This document shows, in pieces, positions 1-11,622 of a DNA stretch of 64,000 nucleotides. The translations under genes and the position numbers were made by a program. Origin of the DNA: Mansonella perstans (Eukaryota; Nematoda; Chromadorea; Rhabditida; Onchocercidae); assembly GCA_037074765.1 (NCBI GenBank), contig JBAMDO010000067.1, forward strand, positions 62,001-126,000, given 5' to 3'. Below the pieces are notes generated by a model, which searched no databases, was not told the DNA's origin, and saw nothing but the letters and a program-made list of their open reading frames with translations. Each line of letters starts with the position of its first letter. The stretch's first letter is position 1.

Positions 1-1289
1 GGTTTGCTTTTGCTAATTATTAAATATAGCTCTAAAATAAACCATCTTCTAAAATATAAAAAAAATTTATAGCTCTAGAATAAATCTGAGATCTTCTTCG
101 CATTTTTCTTTGGTCCTTGCTTTTTGTTAGTCGCAGGTTTGTTGTAGTCATAGGCTTGTTGCAAATTTGTTATAGTAAATCATTACAGCAAAAAAATTGT
201 TATAGTAAATCGTTAGCCCGAAATCGCAACGCTATATCTCCAAATTCAACACTATAGCTCCACAACGCTGTTGTCCCAACTGAATTATAAAAATGAATTT
301 TTTTTCATAGAATTATTTTATAACTGCATCGGTCTGGAACAAAGGCTCGCACCATTTCCGAAATATTTGCATGGAAGATCCCAAACCCATTTCCTAAAAA
401 TTGCTCCCTAGAAATAATATTTTATTCCACCGCAGCTTTACTTAAAATACAATTTAGAAAGCAGTAGAAATTGCTGTACTTGTAGTGGAGGTTCAGACAT
501 GCACCCAAAAACACATCAGTATGAAACGGCTACAAGTAACACAAAAAGCCTAACCAACCTATTCACCTTACTTCACTTGCAAGACATTATTTAAACAGGA
601 GGAAAAAAAACGCAACTTTTTTATGGAGTTGTTAATCAAATCCACCTTAAGGACTAAAAGATATATCAAAAGAATCCAGAACTCAAAAAACTTCTCTCCA
701 TAATTTCAAAGCCTAACATTTTTTATATTCTAACTTAAATGAAAAAGAAAAAAAATCGTAGGTATAACTTCATATCTACTTTCGATCATACCATACTACG
801 ATCGGGATAAAATAATCGCAACAGTGCTACCAATTTGTGATTCGCTCCATAATTAATTAAAGAAATCTTAATCTTTTTAAATTGTCAGATCTAAATCAAA
901 AAGAATGCTTAAATAAAAATAGAAAAAACTACTTAAATTTCAATAAAAATGAAATCGCTGTCTAACTGTCTCGTGTTCAAAATCAAATTATCCTAAATCA
1001 TTTTACAATTTTGCGATTAAATATATACAATTGAAATTCAATGAATTGGCACTCGCAGATTGCAAATTTAACGGAAAAATATAACAAACTAAAAAGCAAT
1101 AAGCAACATCAAAAGTCTCTAAGAGCCATTAGTAATAACTGAAAAACCAATAAAAACATTTGATTATCAACAATATCATTTTGATGACAAAATAAACCAA
1201 TAAGAACAGCAAACATTTAATAAAGAATTTGCCAGACCAGGCAATTAAAATGAAGAAACAGCTAAATTCAAATCCATTTGATATTTGAT
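1..1289. other. AT-rich stretch, no gene seen
   Basis: Both strands carry frequent stops. I see no recognisable protein, no convincing exon with flanking splice signals, and no RNA gene. Composition is strongly AT-rich with homopolymer A/T runs. Confidence 0.5.
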
Positions 1290-2484
1290 AAGTTATGATC
1301 GAATTTTATGGTAGTCAAAGTGAAAACACCGAAAACGATGCACAATGAGCGCAAGTACTTCCATACAATGTCTCAAATTCTTTCTCCCAAATCTTGAATC
1401 AACTGTTTTAACATTTAATGTTTCTTCAAACAACAAAAGAAATATATTTGATCATTATGGATTTTTTTTCTTTTTTTGTTTTTTTCATTTTTTCGTTCTT
1501 TCTTCTTTTTTCTTTTCCTTTTTTTATTTTTTGTTTCCTCTTTATTTTTTATTTTTTATTGCTTTCTTTTTCGAGTATTTCAAAACGTTAGTAAAGCAAC
1601 AATAATAGAAAGACAAAGCGAGCATAAACATATGCAGGAAATCACAACCAAAATGGAAAGCAATTTAAAATGCCAAACAGTTTTTTGTGATAGTTGAATG
1701 TTTCCGGTCACATTTTCCCAAATTTACCACGCGATTTGAAATTCGAAAGAAATTTCATCTGTGAAAAGCAGAAGCGGAGTCGGAAATTCAAAACTTCCGT
1801 TGTGATTTTTTTCGAGAAGTTATGACTAAATTTTGTGGCACTCAAAGTGAATTTCACAAAGAATTCCTCTTTTTGGTGATAACACCGAAAATGATGCATC
1901 ATAGGCGCAAATATTTCTCTACAATATCTAAAAAGTTTAAATTCCTTCTCCCGAACCTTGAACTCAACTGTTTGAACATTTAATATTACTTCAAAAACAA
2001 AGGGAATATCTTTGATCGTTTTGTTTCTTTTTTCATTTTTTAATTTTCTTTATATTTTTTTGTTTTTTTCATTTTTCGTTTTTTGTTTTTTTTTCATTTT
2101 TTTGTTCATTTTCCCTTTTTTATTATTTTCTTCTTTCCTTTTTTCATTATTTTTTCTTCTCTTTTTTTTTCTTGTTCCTTTTTTGTTTTTTTTATTTTTA
2201 TTGTTTTTTCACAAGTATTTCAAAAAAAAGAATTTGTAAAATAAATTTAGGTTTTAGTGATGGAAAGCAAGTTAGAAAAATAAAGTAAGCACAAGCATAT
2301 GCAAGAAATCACAAAAAAAATGGAAAGCAATTTGAAATGTCAAACAGTTTTTTGTGATGGCTGAATGATCTGCAATCACGTTTTCCAAATTTATTACGTG
2401 ATTTGAAATTCGAAAGAAATTTCATCTGTGAAAAGCAAAAGCGGAGTCGGAAATTCAAAACTTTGGTTGTGATTTTTTTCAAGA
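1290..2484. repeat. Diverged tandem duplication with poly-T core
   Basis: Two adjacent copies, 1290-1815 and 1816-2484, share the same order of segments. Each has an 'agttatga' start and a 'caaagtgaa...aacaccgaaaa.gatgca' block. Then come 'tcaactgttt.aacatttaat', a T-rich tract (about 1460-1570 and 2020-2200), and a conserved tail with 'aaatggaaagcaattt' and 'gcggagtcggaaattcaaaact'. The tails are nearly identical over about 150 bases; the T-rich tracts differ in length and sequence. Phe-rich open frames here are products of the poly-T tracts and are not genes. Confidence 0.85.
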
Positions 2485-3380
2485 CAATAAACGACTTGGA
2501 AATCTGAAGATGTTGTGGAAAATACAGAAAAGCATACCTTGCTCCAGACTACCTTTCTTCACCAAATATTGCCGAAGCCAATTTACTATCAATTCCAGCT
2601 TTGTGTGTGAACTACTTTTACGGTGATTTCAGAAGATAATCGTTGTCTTTTTTCCTGGTGTGGAGCAATATTCGCATTGATATTCAATAAGTACAATGAG
2701 CCAGTCGTTGTCGCCAGAAGAAAATATATCCCTTCTGGAAATTACATTACAGAAATAAAATCAGAGAAAAAGATAATCCCCAAGCAAACTTTAACTCAAT
2801 AATTAAGCCCGATAGAATCAACTCATTGATTTGCTTCTATACCATAGTTTTAACCAATCCATGTTAAGGATATTTGAGTATGGATACTTAAACCTTGGTC
2901 TCAAAGTAATGAGACAAAAAATAGAATGAGATTGGAAATTGAACTACACTCCCCTTTCACTGAGCAATTGTTCTTTCGCTGCAATTGTTAAATTAGTGAG
3001 TCTCAAAAAACAAAAAATTTGTTAATTACTTAACAAACAGTTCAGTCCAGTCCGCTTAATTTTAGTTATGGTTAATTTCCATCTCAGGCATTACCTGTTT
3101 TTTTAACTGAAGATAAAGCGCTCAAAGAAATGAGAATTAATTTTGGAAAATGGAAATACCAAAATTAACAGTTAGCTGACTCCAAACGTAATGCAAATCA
3201 ACATTTAATGTAAAACTCTAATTTTCACCTAAACTTTTTTTACCTTAAAAAGATTTCCAAAAATATAAATAATGAAACCTGGCCATTCCAAATATATTTT
3301 TGTAATGATAACGCTACTTTACGATCCAGATCAATTGACTGGCACAAAATTGACGATCTGGCATAAACCAATGCAGAACA
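2485..3380. other. Unresolved stretch with a possible minus-strand exon
   Basis: The part around 2490-2740 is less AT-rich than its surroundings and is open in overlapping minus-strand frames beside possible acceptors (CAG/AAG) and a GTATGC donor. No frame matches a family I recognise, so no gene is called. The rest, 2740-3380, shows nothing. Confidence 0.2.
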
Positions 3381-3593
3381 TTACCTTTTGCTGTTATGGC
3401 AGTTACACCGGATCTCAAAAAATCTGAAAACACGGAATTATAAATCCTTCTACAAAAAATTCCTAGCATCCATATTTCAAATAAAAAAGTTAAAGAAAAA
3501 CCTTGTCTTTTGTATGCAACAAATAGTTTGTGCACTGTAGGGAAGTCCAGATGTAGGTAAACTAAACACTGTTGGTGCACCTGCATAGTTTTC
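3381..3593 (-). CDS. Possible last two exons of an unrecognised minus-strand gene
   Basis: On the minus strand an acceptor following a run of about 20 T (3594-3620) opens a 92-base frame (3593-3502) that begins ENYAGAP and ends at AG|GTTTTT. A second acceptor, TTTTCAG, opens 3423-3381 in the matching phase. It reads Cys-rich (EIRCNCHNSK) to a TAA stop. GC content is about 42 percent, above the neighbouring DNA. I do not recognise the protein. The first exon upstream is not found and the 3' splice tract is a simple homopolymer, so this may be chance. Confidence 0.2.
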
Positions 3594-6368
3594 CTGAAAA
3601 AAAAAAAAAAAAAAAAAACTGCAAACTCTTAGCTACCAAAAAACACTGCTACATATATATATATTCAAAAGTTATAATACCTTAGGGTCATACTTCCATA
3701 CATACAGACTTTGACAACTACTAACAACTATTAACTAAGCATAATCACAATTGGACAGTGAGCCTGAACATGAGCTGCTTGATTTCTTGCCTAAACAGAA
3801 CATTATCATCATTACATCACTACTTGTTGATAAGTGAATATTGTATAAACGAATAAAAATAAATTCCTTCTCATTACATCATCTTATACAATCAAAAATA
3901 AAAGCACAAGATGTTATGCTTTATACATTACAGAAAATATAAAATATGCCAAATTATACAGTGAGTGTTAATTAGCAAGGAAAACTAGCAAGAGCTTTTC
4001 GTATCAAAGCTGGAATATCATTATCAACTGGCTCTAACACAAGCTCTATTGATTCCATTTGTTCACCATCTAAAATATAATGCTATAAGATGTTGTTGTA
4101 TGCGTCAGTCTTATATCACGTAAATATATCACGTATTATATATCAGTATACACATATCATATATCAGTTATATATCACGCAGATATATCACGTAGACATA
4201 CTTATGAGTGATAAAGTCCTTCACAACTTCTCTTACCAAACTAAAATGAAATTGTTACATGACTAGCAGCTATCAACACCATAAAGAGATACTATATTTA
4301 TGATATATCTCTTCTTCATCATCTTTACTTCAATAAAAACCGCCACCCCACTGCATCAGTCCAATTCATGAATCTAAATCAGAATGTACCCCTCTATCAT
4401 TGGTGGTAGAATTCAAATTTAAATTTATCAAAGCATAATACGGCTCAGCAGCCCGAAATAGAATGAAGTATACAAATTTCCTCCCAAGCAATTTTCGATT
4501 TTACATTAATTAATTAGCAGCGTCGTACAAATCCCGTTCCCCTTGAAAACTACGCAAAGTGCAAGACAGCAAAGCAAAACGATTGGCTAATAGTAGGCAT
4601 CGCCATATAAAACTTCAAAATTTACAATGGAAATTTCAAAATATAAACCTTGAGAACAAAGATTTATAACAGAAAATATCCTAGAATTTAGAGAGAAATA
4701 GAGAGATAAATTAATTGGAACAACGGAACAAATAATAAAAATTCTCTTATATCTGAATAAATTAATATATCATTATAATTCAATAGAAACTAAAAATATA
4801 TTCCCTACTAATTAATGACATCCAAAAGTACAGTTCTTTAAATTAGCAATTGCAAAACCTTTTCTTGACCAATTGACCATTTTTGGACAATACAAAAATA
4901 AATTCTATTAGCTTTAAAAATAAAACTTTATTGAAAATTTTCAACGTTTAAAAACGTAACAATGTAACAACACGCGGCATTTCTTGAAATAAAAGGAAAA
5001 ACCCTTTGCTTACCGAATTATATCATGCTTTCAATGTCCACGATGAACTAAAAAATGATTGGTGCTGTTCGTATCAGAATATATTTTTTAAAAAATCCCT
5101 CGATCAAATGATCCAGTTATTTTTTTAACTTTCAATCATCGTTCGGTTAATTGTAATTGATGTTCCACAATAAATATGAAACCATAGGCCACGAATATAC
5201 AAACTAATTTCTAAACGATAAGGCTGATTGTTTCCAATTGTATTAATAAGTTTCCAACTGTATTAAATATTTCTGCTTCTTCCCTTCACGTTTTAAAATA
5301 TAGTTTAATAGTTCTTGTTATCAAATAAAAACAATTATTTGGACAAGTAAAATCCAACATTTAATTTAAATTTTTCATCAAATTTAAATTGCCATCAATT
5401 GATATCATTTTCCGTTTACGAGTAAAACAGCAGAATTATGCTGTAACAAAAACACGTCATCAAAATACTTTGAAACAAAGCAAAGGTTTAGAACATAAAA
5501 AATCAAAGAACGTTACTGATCATGCAGTAAATGCACTGTTTGTATTTTCGAGATTGTTATCATTTCGGCATAATTATAAAGTCATTTTTGCTTATTTGTC
5601 AATTTATTGTAAATGCAAATGTTATAATGTCAAGAACTATCTTCACAAAACTTTTACCAAATTTCGAATATCCGATCAGCCAGACATCAATAAATCTACT
5701 GTAACTAGGTTATTGTGTTTATTCACTTGTATTCGTTATAAATTGTTATTGTATATCGAAATTACTTTCTGAAATCACTTATATTTTTCATGGCTCATAA
5801 AACTGAGTCAATAATGCGAATATCATGCAAAAGGCTACTGTAGGGATTGACTTTAAAATGCCAAACAGTATTGTTAGCATATATCAGTTTTGAAATATAT
5901 GTTTGGTCCTTGTCAACAGAAACTAGCGAGTGAGCAACGTATGGCATTAATTATTAGCCTACTTTGAGCAATGATTCGTGAATGAAAAGTGAAATTGAAA
6001 TTTCAGAATTATCAACTATTTTTTGACAAAAATATTAAAACTTGTAAGATATAAATTGATAAAATTGAATGTTCATTTTATTTTTCTAATTTTTTTACAT
6101 TACTGAAAATTTTCATCTCATCAAATTATCGAGCTATTACATAAATTTAATCAAACACTGAAAGATTCAAAAATGCGAGCAAATGAATGAATAACTGTTT
6201 TGGCATTCTTCTGTGTGGAAGCTGTTTTTTCGTAGGAGGAAGAAATTTTCGACTGATTTCGGCGAACAAAAGAATATAAAAATTAATTTCACCAGTCAGT
6301 ATTATAAAAAATATAGGGATGTGTCAGAAATCCTGATGACAATTTTTTGGTTGACTTTGTCTAAATAG
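3594..6368. other. AT-rich stretch, no gene recognised
   Basis: Contains an A homopolymer (about 3597-3620) and an AT-rich 'atatatcacgta' repeat patch at about 4105-4200. A 127-codon open frame on the plus strand at 5389-5772 starts at TTG and shows no domain or splice context that I can support. Nothing else is recognised. Confidence 0.4.
4105..4200. repeat. Imperfect 'atatatcacgta' repeat
   Basis: Several imperfect copies of 'atatcacgtaaat/atatatcacg/atatatcag' lie in tandem. It is a simple AT-rich satellite-like patch with no coding potential. Confidence 0.6.
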
Positions 6369-6569
6369 TCAGATCTTTTGCAACTCTAAAGGTCTAAATT
6401 CTTCGTTGTCTATCATTTCAATACTACTATAAAAAGGATGGAGTAATCACAGCAAAACCCAGTACTAATCCCAAATTCAATAGTATCCCGACGCTTCATT
6501 ACTTCGCTGGAACATTTTCTCCACCAGTAAGAAACCCACCTATAACTGTATTTGTATTCCCTGTATTCG
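6369..6569 (-). CDS. Possible terminal two exons of an unrecognised minus-strand gene
   Basis: Exon 6569-6503 follows TTTTCTTAG. It is about 47 percent GC and reads a Gly/Thr/Asn-rich stretch including VIGGFLTGGENVPA, ending AA|GTAATG. After a 76-base intron ending TTTTTATAG, exon 6426-6369 continues in phase: SIEMIDNEEFRPLELQKI, then TGA. The junction phases agree (2+1) and the sequence looks protein-like. The family is not recognised and the preceding exon (needed in phase 1) is not identified. Possible members of the same gene lie at 7388-7610 and 7995-8166. Confidence 0.3.
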
Positions 6570-7387
6570 CTAAGAAAACTTTTACTATCATCAATAAACA
6601 TGCACCTTATCAGACAACACAACAAATTTCATCATTAATCTCTCATAATCAAAAATAAAATATTTTTTTGCATCCCGTGGTTGATGGCAATGTTGACCTT
6701 TGACTCTTCATGTTTCTGCGAAAAATGCAAATTAAAATAATTCAGTGAAAGTTTCCAAGTGACAAAAATTATTCCTTAATCTGCTTTTATGAAAACTGAT
6801 GAAATCACACAATTTTTGTATAATCAATATTCAGAGTAACAAAAAACTTTTCATTTTTCTGAATGAAATGAAAATTAAAGGATTTTGAAATATCCCTGTT
6901 TTTGATCTTTGACTGGAATTGAATTTAAAATTTTTCAGCATGAAAGGCCTAACCTTTCCGTTTTGAACTTAAAGTTAACCTCTGTGTTGCCACGAACAGT
7001 TCTCCTTCAATTCTATCATCTTACAATTTCGACTAGTCATCGAAACTTTTACAAAATGAAATCATTTAATTTATTATTCAATCATCCAAATTTAAGCCCA
7101 AGTATTCTATACAGAGCAATCTCCATTAATCACTGAAAAAGCATACCATAAATTAGTCTTAAGAAAATATTATTATTTAAACAATAGCATTTTATGAATT
7201 ATTCAAAAAAATTCATGCTTTCGCAGATTTGCTAAACTTGCATAATAATTAGATTCATTCAGAAACATCTAAGAATTTAAAATTGTTGCCATTTTCTCCA
7301 CTTATGAACATCACACTGCTTGCCAACTTGGTTCCTTCATTAAATACCATGTTGAGTATCATTAAAAACCGCTATGTTTTCCATTAC

Positions 7388-7620
7388 CTGTTTTTACAAT
7401 TACCATTGCTCACTTGCTCTTTGAATTCTGTTGTTTCTAGGATATCGTCGTTTGATTTCTTGTCCGGATTATACGATTCTGTTGCCAGTGCAGACAAAAA
7501 GTGGAGACTGACTGGTAGTATGTTTGATACGAACGCTGTTAAATAGGTTCTCATAAATGAGATGACCGGCTTGAATGTAGGACATTTGTTGCAGAAAAAC
7601 GATTGCATTTTCTAGGTCAA
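7388..7620 (-). CDS. Possible internal exon(s), minus strand
   Basis: This is a GC-raised patch (about 40 percent). One minus-strand frame reads AIVFLQQMSYIQAGHLIYEN up to C|GTATC at 7531. After a possible 52-base intron (7530-7479, ending TGGCAACAG) the frame continues YNPDKKSNDDILETTEFKEQ to AG|GTAATG at 7388. An uninterrupted frame also spans 7608-7384, so the tiny intron is only one reading. The family is not recognised. The plus-strand open frame at 7283-7546 is probably its shadow. Confidence 0.25.
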
Positions 7621-7994
7621 AAATTAAATTTACAACAATCAAACGCTAATAAATGCGTCAAGGATTACTTCTTCTTTTATTTCCAATATGTTCTTCCATT
7701 GAATTATGTTTCCACTTCAAATGCTTTAGGTCGCTTGAGTGGTGACATTGATGACATTTGCGAGTGTAAATGGAAATCAGGAAGTACTTGCTCATTGTCT
7801 CGAGAATTCACACAGTCATTTATCTAAATATCTGTATTTCGTTTCTCAAAACGAAATGCCACTTTTATTTGCATTGGGAATTCATTAATGTGAAAAGAAA
7901 TTCTATTTCATATTAATTGCATGATATTGACTGATTCTCGGATACGAATTTGATTCAACACTCATTTTTCTTGTCTTTTTTCAAAATACCACAA

Positions 7995-8166
7995 TTAAAT
8001 CTTTGTGTGACGTTGCTCACTGATACTTGCAGAAGGTGCTGCATCTCCTGAAGACGGTAAGATTTTTTGAGGTCGCAGAACTTTATTCTGAAAGTTTATT
8101 CTGAAAACGCTCTCGGCAGCTTCAACTTTGTTATTACAAATTTTACGAACATGAAGGGAAATTTCC
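7995..8166 (-). CDS. Possible exon on the minus strand, divergent from the collagen gene
   Basis: A perfect acceptor, GCTTTTCAG, precedes 8166. The frame is open for 56 codons to TAA at 7995 and contains EISLHVRKICNN and, near its end, LPSSGDAAPSASIS. A good donor (A|GTGAGC) lies inside it, so it could splice further 3' instead of stopping. GC content is raised. I do not recognise the product. It lies about 80 bases from the collagen 5' end on the opposite strand, so the two would share a divergent promoter region. Confidence 0.3.
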
Positions 8167-8232
8167 CTGAAAAGCAAAATAAGTTATGCAACGGGCGCCG
8201 TTTCTAAAAGATCTCTTGCAGAATCACGCATT

Positions 8233-8243
8233 TTGAATTCCAG
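8233..8243 (+). promoter_or_regulatory. Likely 3' splice acceptor of the collagen 5' end (trans-splice candidate)
   Basis: The sequence ttgaattccag ends 17 bases before the collagen ATG. An acceptor this close to a nematode start codon, with no visible upstream coding exon, is the usual place for spliced-leader addition. It could also be a cis-intron in the 5' UTR. Confidence 0.5.
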
Positions 8244-8260
8244 GCTAAATCCCGAAATCC

Positions 8261-11246
8261 ATGGAACTGAATGCAGAACGTGAAAAAGCTTATCAGTCTG
8301 CAATCATCACTGCGCTTATCATTGCTGCCTTACCATTTCTGGCATTGATAGCATTAACACCAACTGTGAACCGATATATAAGCACAATGAATTACCAATT
8401 GCAAAATGATTTTTCTTTTTGCGAGGTAACTTCAAGCCTAAATTTGTAAATGGCATTCGATGATGGTCAGTTTCGAACGGCCAATGAAACATTGACCATG
8501 CGGGGATATTTCTACAGCCCGGCAAGACAAATGATTATCTCTTTTCCAGTCTTCCTTAACTTTAGACATAACTGCTTTATGAATGAAGCTATAAGCCTGA
8601 ATCAATCATTAATTCATACAGTATTCTGTACATCTGATACTGTTAGACAATAGGTTTTCGATAGATTTTGTGGAAAATGATCGCTGGATTTTCCGACCAG
8701 AAGTTTGTTTTTCCAGGAAACGGCATTTAATTTTTACGATTACACAAGCATGGATACGAGTTATCGTGGAAATAGCGGTAAAGCAGGAAAGAAAACTAAC
8801 AACGCTGTGAAAGTAAGGAAAAGCAATACTGTAACTTTCTGGCTTCTAAATTTCCAGAAAACACAGATGTCAACCCTTAATTGTCTATTCTTTCCCGGGG
8901 GAGATGAATTTCTTTCCCGACGGAGATGAATTTCGTATTAATTTTCGATCTCTTTTTCTCATGCATGTTATATTTATTGTATTTCCTACTTTTTAAATCA
9001 ATTTCTCTTAGCTTAATACCATCTCCGAGTACTTGGTCTGCTCTTGGAATTTGGAGAAATGTCAGGAAAAGTTGCGGCAAGTTAATCGGAAAATTCGCAG
9101 TGTACCGATGAAACTACCAACAACAGGAGCTTTTCTCTTCAAGGTTTCACCATCTTCGGATATAGTAGAACCGGAGCAAGCAACCACAACCACAATGAAG
9201 ACAGAAATTAATTTCACGCAGTCTATTACTAACGAAACAGCAGCAGAAGATCCCAATGACATTTGGCACAATGGTGATGCAGCAACTACCGACTTTGATA
9301 ACTTTGCGGAATCGGAATTAGCGCGCTTCCGTACTTACAGATTTATATCTTCGACTGAAAGTTATCATCAAGGATTATCGTTGACACATGGACCTGCGGT
9401 GCAAACGGTGCAAAGTAGCATGACCACAATGAATAACGGTGATCGAGAATGCAGGTACCATCATGCCTCAAATTAATAATATCTTGTCATTTTATTTTAG
9501 TTTATTCAACAGAGAGATTAAAGGGCATTTTAGTTCTAAGGCTTTTGGATCATTTTGAAACACTGGACAGTAAAAAAATAATTTAAAAAATGCTTGATGA
9601 ATAAGCTAAAATAAAAACGAAAAACCAGTGATAAGAGCTAAGCTTAACAATGCAATTGATGTTTAACAGAAATGCTTCATTAAGGGTGAGATAAGAAGGA
9701 AAATAATGTTTTGACTGCTTCATCTATTTGACCTGCTATCGTATGATTACTATATCCTTCGTCTTAAAATTGGTAATTTCTAATTTAAGGAAGGTTCATT
9801 TGAAGATCAGATTTTTTTGAAAAATTTTCTCACAACTAATTTTGCATAACAAGCGAGCTTGTACTAAGTGTCAATCTATTTTTTATCAATATCTAATGGC
9901 TCAGTGTTTCAGTTATCAGACCTAAAATATCTGGGAATTGGCATTAAACTCTTTTCTAATTTCATTGCAATTTTTTTTTTTTTTTTTTTTTGGTACACTT
10001 AAAGATTTAATATTCAAAACATTCAAACTTAATTAAAAATTTCATTTTCGAATACCAGAAAAATTTAGATGCTCCGCTTTACCTGGGCCTAAAGGTTTGC
10101 CTGGCCGAAAAGGACTTAAAGGTACTCCGGGTACTCAGGGAGCTCCTGGATTGCCTGCACGTATGCCTTGCCAGCCACCAGTTGACTTGAAAAAGATATG
10201 TACAGACCCATGTCCAGTTGGTAAACAAGGAAGACAAGGACAAACGGTGATTTTTCTTCAGGATTTTAAAAATTCTTCAAATTTTTCTGAAAATCATGTA
10301 TTGACAGCTAATTTCTTTTTTAGCTGTGAAAAACTTGTTGATTTTTTAAATAATTGAAAACAAAATTGGATCTAAAAGATACCTTTTTTCAGGGTCCCTC
10401 GGGAGATAAAGGTGCAACAGGAATCCCTGGCGTACACGGCAAAAATGGCGAAGATGGAAAAACTGGTCCCCCCGGGCCAAGAGGTCCACCAGGAATTCCA
10501 GGATTGGATGGAGATATAGGTGATCCAGGGATCGATGCGGCACCAACGCCTTTCATTCCCGGACCTCCTGGTCCAGCTGGTGAGATTGGACCGGTCGGGC
10601 CACCGGGTTTGTTTTGTGGAAATCTTTTTTGCAATACGATTAAAACAACTTGAAAGTCTAGGTAGTACTTGAGAAATCTTTGGAAACTTGGAAGTTACAA
10701 CTATGTTTTTCACTACAGTCATTTTAGGGCCTCCAGGGATGCCTGGAATTAATGGACCGCCAGGACCAGTAGGTAAACGTGGATCTCCAGGTGAAGATGG
10801 ACTACCCGGAAGTCGAGGATCTCCCGGATTATCAGGACCGATCGGAAAAGTTGGAGCAGATGGAAACGTTGGAGTATGAAATTTTATTTTCCAAAGAGTT
10901 TGAGAAAAATTTTTCCATTTTCGTTGCACCACACTGTCTTACTAGATCAATTTTTCTTTGAAAGAACCCAGCGGTACGTTTACTACCTACTTCCTAACAC
11001 TCTCTTCGAATTTCGATCTCTTTGAAAAGAACCAATGCAGCAATTTTTTTAACTATAAATTATTGGTAGTTGGACATTTGTCATTAAAAAGTTCCATTTA
11101 TTTTAAACCGAAGCTTTTACTTTCGTTTATTAATTTAAACTAGAGTTGATAATTGGAACTGATGAAAACTGCAGGTTTGTCCAACATACTGTGCAACAGA
11201 TGGCGGTGTATTCTTTGTGAAACCTCCAGAATGGTTCGAAGATTGA
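8261..11246 (+). CDS. Nematode cuticle collagen, 7 exons, 437 aa
   Basis: Exons 8261-8425, 8717-8812, 9012-9454, 10069-10246, 10393-10606, 10728-10873 and 11175-11246 join in frame with GT/AG junctions and total 438 codons including the stop. Residues 1-55 form the nematode cuticle collagen N-terminal domain: a short cytosolic/signal part, then a hydrophobic segment (about 14-35). RKIR at 113-116 fits the subtilisin-type RxxR cleavage site. A long non-collagenous Thr/Ser-rich spacer follows (117-235, with NFT and NET sequons). Then come a short Gly-X-Y block (241-263), a Cys-flanked break (C269, C279, C283) and the main Gly-X-Y block (286-414), itself interrupted at 341-350. The C-terminal VCPTYC...PPEWFED tail closes the protein. 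Products of this family are secreted by the epidermis and cross-linked into the cuticle. I do not assign a specific collagen number. Exon 3's acceptor (TCTCTTAG) is the least certain junction. Confidence 0.9.
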
Positions 11247-11616
11247 AGTTGGTGCTGATGAAATTTGTCTTCGATTAAATTTACTTCAGGAAAGGAGAAC
11301 CTCTATGTTAATTGTTTAATGCGTTGTACATAAATGTCATAGTGCCTCTCATTGCTGCTCGAGTAAAAATTTCTGTAAGCATAACACTGATTGATTAAAG
11401 TGGGAACTGTGATACTTCTTCCTGATCCATGACTGAATCTCATAAAAATCTCTTCTATACAAGACACAGGGCAAAAGTAGTTGAACTTCAATTTATTCAA
11501 TACTTCGTCAATGCAAATCAACTAACTCTACATTATAATTGATGTATCGATAACTTTGATCTTCTTTACGGAATTTAAGTTGGTCGTGCTACGTCATTCA
11601 CGTTTCTCACGCATGA

Positions 11617-11622
11617 AATAAA
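11617..11622 (+). terminator. Candidate polyadenylation signal for the collagen gene
   Basis: An AATAAA hexamer lies about 370 bases after the stop codon on the coding strand. Such hexamers are frequent by chance in this composition, so this is weak. Confidence 0.25.

Noticed and set aside
1345..2239. Phe/Leu-rich open frames that look like membrane proteins
   Set aside because: They are translations of poly-T tracts inside a tandem duplication, with no start context or conserved domain.
5389..5772. 127-codon plus-strand open frame
   Set aside because: It starts at TTG, has a biased AT-driven composition, no recognised motif and no splice context. Length alone is not convincing at this base composition.
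7283..7827. Plus-strand open frames with hydrophobic stretches
   Set aside because: No splice support or recognisable family on the plus strand; the minus-strand readings of the same DNA look more protein-like.
10346..10932. Minus-strand Pro/Gly-rich open frames opposite the collagen
   Set aside because: They are antisense shadows of the Gly-X-Y coding exons on the plus strand.
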